A stretch of 38,760 bases of DNA, taken from assembly GCA_017399065.1 (NCBI GenBank), contig JAFQEL010000015.1, positions 1 through 38,760 of the forward strand, written 5' to 3'. Under the pieces are notes generated by a model. The model was given only the letters and a program-made list of their open reading frames with translations, had not been told where the DNA came from and did no database searches. The translations under genes and the position numbers were made by a program. How positions within the stretch are numbered: position 1 is the stretch's first letter; every line of letters begins with the position of its first letter. This stretch comes from Clostridia bacterium (GTDB lineage: Bacteria > Bacillota > Clostridia > Oscillospirales > Acutalibacteraceae). Positions 32,883 to 38,760 of the stretch are shown in pieces.

Positions 32883-35841
32883 ATTCACTTCTCAGTGCTT
32901 TTACAGGGTCTTTTTTTGCGGCTACACGGGCAGGAATAAATCCTGCAACAAGTGTCAACACAACGCTGATACCAATCAGTATTACTCCGCCTATAAAAGG
33001 CAGTGACGTAAGATTCTGGATACCCGCGAGTGAATTCACTATAGCGTTTATCGGTATTATCAGCACAAGAGTTGAGAGTATACCTATCACGCCCGATGTC
33101 AGGCCAACGATGATAGTTTCGCTGTTGAACACGCGCGAAATATCTCTTTTCGATGCACCGATTGAACGCAGAATACCGATTTCCTTCGTGCGTTCAAGCA
33201 CGGAAATATAGGTAATAATACCTATCATTATAGACGAAACAACCAGAGATATTGCAACGAAAGCAACAAGTGCATATGTGACAATGTCAATAACCTGAGT
33301 AACCGAGCTCATAATAAGGTTGACATAATCGGTATAGGTTATCGTACCCTCTTCCTTGCCGTCACTTATCTGCTTTGCATTATAATCATCTATGATTTTG
33401 ACAAGCTGTTCTTTCGCCTCAAAGTTCATCGGATACAGCTCAATACTTGTCGGCGTTGCAACGTCAGCTGCACCGAGTATATAAAGATTCTCTTCATAAC
33501 TTGAATACGAGAATTTCTCTTTTTCCTCCTCAGGCTTTTCGTTTACAGAAGGGCTTGTATTACTGTTTCCGTCAGGCTTTTGATGTGTGTCCTTAAGTTC
33601 TTCTTCACTTGGTATCTCAACCTGCTGATCACTCTCAACTGCAATTATTATCGCCGAAAGCAGCTGCAGCTTCATTTCCTTGTTCATCATCTGCAGATAT
33701 GAATAAACCGTAGAGCTGTCGGTATCGGTACCCTCAAGCATCTCATCAAGGTACGCAATCAGCTTCTGTCTGTCAGATGCCGTACGGATATCCTTGAGCA
33801 TAAGCTTTACAAATTCCGTCAGCTTTTCTTTTTCTTCGCCTTCAAATTTCTCTTCGATAAAAGCGTATATTTCTTCCTGAGTCATAACATCAATATCGCT
33901 GCTATTCGCAACAGGCATTACTTCAGGTGCTGTGCCTTTGTGAGCCGCAAACTCAACTGCAGGCAACGAAACAAGTGAAGATGTTGGTGCAACCTTTTCT
34001 TTTTCAGCTTCACTTTCAAACCTGAGACCGCTGAATACATCAACGTCGGGCTTTGCCTTCTGCTGTTTTACTATCTCGCTGTTATTTGCAATATTCATTG
34101 CGTACTCGGTAAGAGAGCTGAGGTATCCAACCGTACCGCCCTTTACTGTTGACTGAGCGTTAGGCTTAGGTCGTGCGATTGCGACAATTTTAATTTCCTG
34201 CGCCGCATCAACCGCTTTTTTCATATAAGCCTCATCGTCGCTCTTATCAACCCAGATGTTGCCGTCTTTCTGATAATAAGCTGTAGACGGTACAAACCTG
34301 AATGAAAGATTTAAAAACTCGTTGTAATCATAGCCTTCAAGCTTAATCGGCTCTGTGCTTTCCTGTGCATTATCACCCTTGCTCTGCTCAAGGCTGCTCA
34401 CATCTGCAAGCCCGAGTGCATAAAGAGTCACGTCATCAATCTCGTTATTTTTATCAAGGAAAAGCACAAGCTCGTTGTGATTCTTCGGCCACTCGCCTGC
34501 AAGAATATCATACTGAGTGTTGAGCAGCTCAACATCACCTATAAGCTCTTCCCATACGTCAGTGTCAGCCGTAAGCCCCATCTCTTCAAGTGCGTCGTTA
34601 GGCTTTACCCTGGTCACACCGTTGCTCGTGTCACTTTTAAAAATCTGCAGGTCTACATCGTAGCCGTATTTGATATCCGTACAAAGCGGGTCGAAAGCCG
34701 CAGAGTTAAGCTCTATAAACGTCTTGAATCTTCCGAGGTCATTCTGCTGTGCCTTGAATTCAAGGTCAGCCACGGAATTCTCCAGCATCGGTCTTTTGTA
34801 AATCTTATCCTTATCGTGCTCGGCTATGTTCTGAGTTGAATTATTGACCGTACCGAGCAGCTGCATCAGATCAAAACTCTCAGCCTCAATTGTAATCGGA
34901 TACGATGCAAGCGTGTCACGCTCAAGCGAGTTTATATAAGCCTGCATACCGTTTGAAAGTGACAGAATAAGTGCAATACCGATTATACCTATACTGCCTG
35001 CAAACGAGGTCAGCAGTGTTCTGCCCTTCTTTGTAAGCAGGTTATTGAAGCTAAGCGACAATGCAGTACCGAATCTCATTGAAGCCTTCGGCGACTTCTT
35101 CTTTTCTTTTCTGCCTCTCTTTTTCGGCGTTTCTTCAGCTTCCTTCTCTTCTGCTTCATCTGCAACGTACGGGTCAGAATCCTTGCGTATCTTGCCGTCC
35201 TTTATTCTGATTATGCGGCTGGCATATTCCTTGGCAAGCTTCGGATTATGCGTAACCATAATAACAAGCCTGTCCTTTGATATCTCGCGTATGAGCTCCA
35301 TTATCTGTACGCTTGTTTTCGAGTCAAGTGCACCCGTAGGCTCATCTGCAAGCAGAATATCCGGGTCGTTTACAAGTGCACGTGCTATTGCAACCCGTTG
35401 CATTTGACCGCCCGACATCTGATTCGGCTTTTTATGGAGCTGGTCGCCAAGACCGACTTTTTTCAGCACCTCTTTTGCACGGCGGCGTCTTTCACCCTTG
35501 CTGACACCCGAAAGCGTCAACGCAAGCTCAACGTTTGCAAGCACACTCTGGTGCGGAATAAGATTGTAATTCTGAAACACAAATCCAACCGAATGGTTGC
35601 GGTATCCGTCCCAATCCTTATCGCTGTACATCTTTGTCGAGCGCGAGTTGATTATAAGGTCACCCGAATCGTAGCGGTCAAGTCCGCCGACAATATTGAG
35701 CAGCGTTGTTTTACCCGAGCCTGACGGACCGAGAATCGCAACAAACTCACTGTCACGGAAGCTGATGCTCACATCGTCAAGAGCATACATCTTACCGATG
35801 CCCGCTTTATATGACTTTTTTATATTTTTAAGTTCCAACAT
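32881..35841 (-). CDS. MacB/LolCDE-like ABC transporter, ATPase fused to FtsX-type permease
   Basis: 986 aa from ATG 35841 (GGAGG eight bases upstream; the predicted transcript starts after the earlier in-frame ATGs). N-terminal ATPase: Walker A GPSGSGKTT (38-46), signature MSGGQMQ, Walker B ILLADEP. A charged linker (EEKEAEETPKKRGRKEKKK) leads to the first membrane helix (SIGIIGIALILSLSN), then an extracytoplasmic region of about 500 residues, then three C-terminal helices (ALVAFVAISLVVSSIMI, GVIGILSTLVLIIPINAIV, IGISVVLTLVAGFIPA) of the FtsX fold. This type acts as a mechanotransmitter for peptides or envelope proteins rather than a simple channel. Single gene, own promoter. Confidence 0.92.
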   Translation of the reverse strand: MLELKNIKKSYKAGIGKMYALDDVSISFRDSEFVAILGPSGSGKTTLLNIVGGLDRYDSGDLIINSRSTKMYSDKDWDGYRNHSVGFVFQNYNLIPHQSVLANVELALTLSGVSKGERRRRAKEVLKKVGLGDQLHKKPNQMSGGQMQRVAIARALVNDPDILLADEPTGALDSKTSVQIMELIREISKDRLVIMVTHNPKLAKEYASRIIRIKDGKIRKDSDPYVADEAEEKEAEETPKKRGRKEKKKSPKASMRFGTALSLSFNNLLTKKGRTLLTSFAGSIGIIGIALILSLSNGMQAYINSLERDTLASYPITIEAESFDLMQLLGTVNNSTQNIAEHDKDKIYKRPMLENSVADLEFKAQQNDLGRFKTFIELNSAAFDPLCTDIKYGYDVDLQIFKSDTSNGVTRVKPNDALEEMGLTADTDVWEELIGDVELLNTQYDILAGEWPKNHNELVLFLDKNNEIDDVTLYALGLADVSSLEQSKGDNAQESTEPIKLEGYDYNEFLNLSFRFVPSTAYYQKDGNIWVDKSDDEAYMKKAVDAAQEIKIVAIARPKPNAQSTVKGGTVGYLSSLTEYAMNIANNSEIVKQQKAKPDVDVFSGLRFESEAEKEKVAPTSSLVSLPAVEFAAHKGTAPEVMPVANSSDIDVMTQEEIYAFIEEKFEGEEKEKLTEFVKLMLKDIRTASDRQKLIAYLDEMLEGTDTDSSTVYSYLQMMNKEMKLQLLSAIIIAVESDQQVEIPSEEELKDTHQKPDGNSNTSPSVNEKPEEEKEKFSYSSYEENLYILGAADVATPTSIELYPMNFEAKEQLVKIIDDYNAKQISDGKEEGTITYTDYVNLIMSSVTQVIDIVTYALVAFVAISLVVSSIMIGIITYISVLERTKEIGILRSIGASKRDISRVFNSETIIVGLTSGVIGILSTLVLIIPINAIVNSLAGIQNLTSLPFIGGVILIGISVVLTLVAGFIPARVAAKKDPVKALRSE

Positions 35842-35863
35842 TTTCCATTCCTCCATGATTAGT

Positions 35864-35892
35864 ATTATAAGACAGATAAACTCAAAGGTCAA
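35864..35892 (-). promoter_or_regulatory. SigA promoter of the MacB-like gene
   Basis: On the minus strand TTGACC (35887-35892), 17 bases, TATAAT (35864-35869). The start is about 16 bases before the chosen ATG. Confidence 0.75.
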
Positions 35893-35930
35893 CCGGCACC
35901 GCCAAAATCGTTCTTTATTATAATAATCCC

Positions 35931-35959
35931 TTTACAATCCCGTCAGATACTTATATAAT
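35931..35959 (+). promoter_or_regulatory. SigA promoter of the second AI-2E gene
   Basis: TTTACA (35931-35936), 17 bases, TATAAT (35954-35959), about 43 bases before the ATG. Confidence 0.7.
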
Positions 35960-36001
35960 TAGTTTATATTCTTCGATTATAAACATAAAGGATGGAAAAA
36001 T

Positions 36002-37162
36002 ATGTTAAGACTAAAATGGAAATCAGTTGCAAAAATTGTTGCAACAATTCTCGCGGTATATCTGTGCATTCACTACTGGCCGAATATTTCAGGTCTGCTA
36101 TCAAAGCTTCTTTCCGCAGCCGCACCTGTCGCAATCGGTCTTGCGGTAGCGTATGCGGTAAATATACTTATGAGCTTTTACGAGCGGCATTACTTCCCAA
36201 AAGCAAATAAAAAATCAGTGCTCAGGTCAAGACGCCCCGTATGTATGATCGGTGCACTTTTGACGTTGCTCGGTATAATCGCACTTGTAATCGGTCTTAT
36301 CGCTCCCCAGCTTGTGAAATGTATAATAATGCTTATCAACGAGATACCTCCCGCAATCGAAAAACTCATTCCCAAGCTGGAGCAGATAGGCATCGTACCC
36401 GACGATATAATCACTTCGCTCTCAACAATCAACTGGAAGGACCGTATCGGTGACATCGTTACAGCTGTAACCTCAGGCCTCGGCGGTGCTTTTGACGTAG
36501 CTTACAGTGCCGTTTCCTCTGTTTTCACAGGTGTTGTAAATATCGTAATCGGTATCATTTTCGCCATATATCTTCTTATCGAAAAAGACAAGCTTATCTC
36601 TCAGTTCAAGCGTCTCTTAAAACGCTTGGTACCGGAGCAGAAGGCGCAAAAGTTCACGTATGTATGGGCTGAAATAAGCGACTGTTTCCACGATTTTATA
36701 GTAGGTCAGTGTACGGAGGCTGTTATCCTCGGTGTGTTGTGTATGCTCGGTATGTTTATTCTGCAGATTCCCTATGCACCTATGATAGGTGCGCTTATGG
36801 GCTTTACTGCTCTCATCCCTATCGTTGGCGGCCTTATCGGTGCAGGTATAGGTGCATTCCTTATTCTTATGGAATCACCTGTAAAAGCACTTATATTCAT
36901 AATATTCGTAATCATCCTTCAGCAGATTGAGGGCAACCTCATTTATCCCAAGGTCGTCGGAAAATCTCTCGGTCTGCCGGGAATATGGGTGCTTGCAGCG
37001 GTTACCGTCGGCGGCGGAGTTATGGGTATAGGCGGTATGCTTATCGGTGTTCCCCTTACTGCCGCAGCTTACAGACTGCTCAAGGCTTATGTTAACAAAC
37101 AAGAAGCTTCAGCCATTCCTCCTGAGCAAGAGCAGGCTCCTGCAACAGAAACAAACTCATAA
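36002..37162 (+). CDS. AI-2E family transporter (second copy)
   Basis: 386 aa. Hydrophobic N-terminal helices (VAKIVATILAVYLCIHYW, SAAAPVAIGLAVAYAVNILM), a soluble segment (NEIPPAIEKLIPKLEQIGIV) and the family's C-terminal signature ALIPIVGGLIGAGIGAFLIL followed by EGNLIYPKVVGKSLGLPGIW and VTVGGGVMGIGGMLIGVPL. The same family as the protein encoded at 25,233, but clearly divergent. The C-terminus is Glu/Pro/Ala-rich. It is followed after 20 bases by the HAD hydrolase gene, probably co-transcribed. Confidence 0.9.
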   Translation: MLRLKWKSVAKIVATILAVYLCIHYWPNISGLLSKLLSAAAPVAIGLAVAYAVNILMSFYERHYFPKANKKSVLRSRRPVCMIGALLTLLGIIALVIGLIAPQLVKCIIMLINEIPPAIEKLIPKLEQIGIVPDDIITSLSTINWKDRIGDIVTAVTSGLGGAFDVAYSAVSSVFTGVVNIVIGIIFAIYLLIEKDKLISQFKRLLKRLVPEQKAQKFTYVWAEISDCFHDFIVGQCTEAVILGVLCMLGMFILQIPYAPMIGALMGFTALIPIVGGLIGAGIGAFLILMESPVKALIFIIFVIILQQIEGNLIYPKVVGKSLGLPGIWVLAAVTVGGGVMGIGGMLIGVPLTAAAYRLLKAYVNKQEASAIPPEQEQAPATETNS

Positions 37163-37182
37163 TCCTAAACAGGTGATATAAT

Positions 37183-37923
37183 ATGTCTTACCGTAAAATA
37201 CCTCAGATGGTACTTTTTGATGTAGGCGGTACGCTTTTCAGCGGCGGCAGCTTTTCAGCTTACAACGGACTTGATGCTCTCAGAAAGCTCTCCTTGAATC
37301 CCGATGTTACCGACACGGCTGCTATGGCAAAGCTCTGGGACAGCTATACCGAAGAAATCGGCTCGGATCACAAATCAAAGTCCGGCACCATGCTCGATTT
37401 CCCCTTATCCGGTGCACTTAAGTTTACTACAATGAATACAGGTCTGAGCTTTGATATCTCAATGTATGAGCAAGAGGAGATTTTCGACAGATTCAATTCA
37501 TCAAGAAGCCTGGTCTGCGGCATAGCAGAACTGCTCTCGACGTTAAAATCGCTCGGAATCCGTACAGCCGTTATCAGCAATAACGCAATGAGCGGTGAGT
37601 CGCTTGCGCTTGCGATAAAGCACTGGATTCCTGATTCATATATGGAATTTTGCTTAACAAGTGCTGATATACTTCTCTCAAAGCCCGATGCAAATATTTT
37701 TAGCACAGCCGTAAACTACGCCGGATTAAAACCGTCTAACTGTTGGTATTGCGGCGACAGCTTCACGCCAGATGTTTACGGCGCCAAAACCGCAGGCCTT
37801 ACACCGGTACTTATCAATACAAAATCTTCTTTGCCGCTTCAGTTCATAACCGACCCGTCTCTCGGCAACTATATGGTTGTAAACAATTGGAACGAGCTTG
37901 CAAAACATATCAAAAACATATAA
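37183..37923 (+). CDS. HAD-family hydrolase
   Basis: 246 aa. Motif I FDVGGTLF (12-19) has the nucleophile Asp13 with Gly in place of the usual second Asp, as in a known HAD subgroup (FDVGGTL). Motif II is TAVISNNAM, motif III lysine in LLSKPDANIF, and motif IV CGDSFTPDVYGAKTAG. The helical cap lies between motifs I and II. Probably a phosphatase of small phosphorylated metabolites; the loss of the second Asp may change the chemistry or substrate. The following hairpin (37929-37950) may act as transcription end. Confidence 0.85.
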   Translation: MSYRKIPQMVLFDVGGTLFSGGSFSAYNGLDALRKLSLNPDVTDTAAMAKLWDSYTEEIGSDHKSKSGTMLDFPLSGALKFTTMNTGLSFDISMYEQEEIFDRFNSSRSLVCGIAELLSTLKSLGIRTAVISNNAMSGESLALAIKHWIPDSYMEFCLTSADILLSKPDANIFSTAVNYAGLKPSNCWYCGDSFTPDVYGAKTAGLTPVLINTKSSLPLQFITDPSLGNYMVVNNWNELAKHIKNI

Positions 37924-38033
37924 TAGTAACCCCCCGGCTTAGCCGGGGGTTCTTCATATGCGGGCAAAGCCCTTCCAATACTGGCAACGCCTGGAGGCGC
38001 ACCCTACGACTACCAACCGCAAAGGTTTGTTAC
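37922..38033. repeat. Left copy of a hairpin-rich repeat of about 110 bp flanking the IS200 tnpA
   Basis: The first 51 bases (37922-37972) are identical to 38620-38670. The unit contains CCCCCGGC-TTA-GCCGGGGG, CGGGCAAAGCCC, CGCCT-GG-AGGCG and AACC-GCAA-AGGTT. It doubles as the downstream end of the tnpA region and as a possible terminator of the HAD gene. Confidence 0.85.
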
Positions 38034-38489
38034 TTACTTACCCGTAAACGGGTCTGTGTATTCTTTGAGCGTCATTTGGTCGTGTACCATATCCTCTTCT
38101 AAATGATTCTTTATGTATTCAGCTATCTTCTTATCATTCTTTCCTGCAGTATCTACATAATATCCTCTGCACCAGAAACTTCTGTTGCCATACTTATACT
38201 TTAAGTTTGCATGACGCTCAAAGATTATTAATGTGCTTTTTCCTTTCAGAAATCCTATGAACCCTGACACACTCATCTTCGGTAGAATCTCTACGAGCAT
38301 ATGTATATGATCCGGGCATATTTCTGCTTCTATTATGTTCACCTGCTTCCAATTACATAGCTCTCTCAATATTTTTCCTATTTCCTGCCTATGTTCTCCG
38401 TAGAATACTTTTCTTCTGAATTTCGGTGCAAATACTATATGATATTTGCAATTCCATTTTGTATGTGCTAAACTACTGTTGTCATTCAT
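38034..38489 (-). CDS. tnpA: IS200/IS605-family transposase TnpA (Y1 HUH)
   Basis: 151 aa. HUH motif PDHIHMLVEI (His61, His63), the N-terminal WNCKYHIVFAPKFRRKVF block, WCRGYYVDTAG and the C-terminal helix EYIKNH with the likely nucleophile Tyr125. It would move a single-stranded copy of the element. GGAGG lies eight bases before the ATG. No tnpB accompanies it, so it is of the IS200 type. Length and motifs are complete, so it is probably functional. Confidence 0.95.
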   Translation of the reverse strand: MNDNSSLAHTKWNCKYHIVFAPKFRRKVFYGEHRQEIGKILRELCNWKQVNIIEAEICPDHIHMLVEILPKMSVSGFIGFLKGKSTLIIFERHANLKYKYGNRSFWCRGYYVDTAGKNDKKIAEYIKNHLEEDMVHDQMTLKEYTDPFTGK

Positions 38490-38588
38490 CTGAATGTCCT
38501 CCTTTTGGTTTTTTGTGCAGTTGGTAGCCGCACTTCTATCTTACCAAAAGGAGTTTTATTTTTATACTCACCGCTTAAGCTTTTTTGA

Positions 38589-38610
38589 ACCCCTGGCACA
38601 GCCAGGGGTT
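38589..38610. repeat. Subterminal hairpin upstream of tnpA (likely IS200 left end)
   Basis: AACCCCTGGC-ACA-GCCAGGGGTT, followed by TTCATAT, imitates the hairpin-plus-TTCATAT of the flanking repeats. In the IS200 family such subterminal hairpins are the transposase recognition sites, so the element probably spans about 37,924-38,614. Confidence 0.6.
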
Positions 38611-38619
38611 TTCATATAC

Positions 38620-38740
38620 AATAGTAACCCCCCGGCTTAGCCGGGGGTTCTTCATATGCGGGCAAAGCCCTATGTTACTGGCATCGCCTTAAGGCGTACC
38701 CAACGTATTCCTTTTGCAAAGGATGCCTTTTTAAAGACAG
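38620..38740. repeat. Right copy of the hairpin-rich repeat, direct orientation
   Basis: Identical to the left copy for 51 bases, then diverged but with the same folds: CGCCT-TA-AGGCG with a changed loop, and TCCTTT-TGC-AAAGGA in place of AACC-GCAA-AGGTT. No tnpA-like frame follows in the last 20 or so bases, so it looks like a stand-alone copy. Confidence 0.8.
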
Positions 38741-38760
38741 AGTTGACATTTAATTTCTTC

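Noticed and set aside
1-38760. CRISPR array, tRNA or rRNA genes
   Set aside because: No regularly spaced short repeats and no tRNA or rRNA-like segments were recognised by eye on either strand.

Overview
The window reads as a Firmicutes (Clostridia, probably Oscillospirales/Ruminococcaceae-type gut anaerobe) chromosome segment. This rests on strong AGGAGG-type ribosome sites, TTG/GTG starts, consensus SigA promoters with 17-bp spacers, and families such as MutS2, DUF6512, TnpV and a GHKL/LytTR two-component pair. No rRNA, tRNA or CRISPR array was seen.

The left part (1 to about 16,800) looks like a mobilizable element carrying accessory cargo. It opens with the start of a ParB-like gene cut by the window edge and a MobV relaxase, both on the minus strand. 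Upstream of mobV is an oriT-like sequence, a strongly structured leader, and a consensus promoter whose spacer is a GAAC-N4-GTTC palindrome of the Gram-positive LexA (SOS) type. Next is a visibly AT-rich minus-strand unit: a PRPP-loop phosphoribosyltransferase domain, a long unrecognised middle region and a purine/MTA-type nucleosidase domain. These lie in four successive open frames joined by three homopolymer sites, each needing a -1 shift; with the shifts the region reads as one protein of about 1,356 aa. A small unknown gene is divergent to it. A minus-strand operon follows: LytTR response regulator, GHKL histidine kinase, two ABC exporter half-transporters. Then comes a plus-strand AAA ATPase plus subtilisin-like protease pair resembling the IetAS plasmid-exclusion/anti-phage module. 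TnpV and a DUF6809 protein close the element. The exact right end is not visible; plus-strand terminators without an upstream plus-strand gene (16,815-16,882) suggest a junction nearby.

From about 16,950 onward the sequence becomes ordinary, less AT-rich chromosome: a YfjL-like anchored protein, a DUF6512 membrane protein and a CapA-like metallophosphatase. A minus-strand run holds a flippase, mutS2, a zinc-ribbon protein and a small helical protein. A plus-strand run (25,233-32,841) holds an AI-2E family permease, an ABC-2 transporter pair, a secreted degenerate GDPD-like protein, a serine hydrolase, a YhhN/lysoplasmalogenase-like protein and an M20 peptidase. A MacB/FtsX-type ABC protein (minus strand) follows, then a second AI-2E permease with a HAD hydrolase.

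The right edge carries an IS200-type tnpA flanked by two direct copies of a hairpin-rich repeat of about 110 bp. The first 51 bp are identical in the two copies, and the rest keeps its hairpins despite base changes.

The best candidate for something undescribed is the PRTase/middle/nucleosidase unit with three same-direction slip sites, next to an IetAS-like module on an element whose transfer region carries an SOS-type operator.
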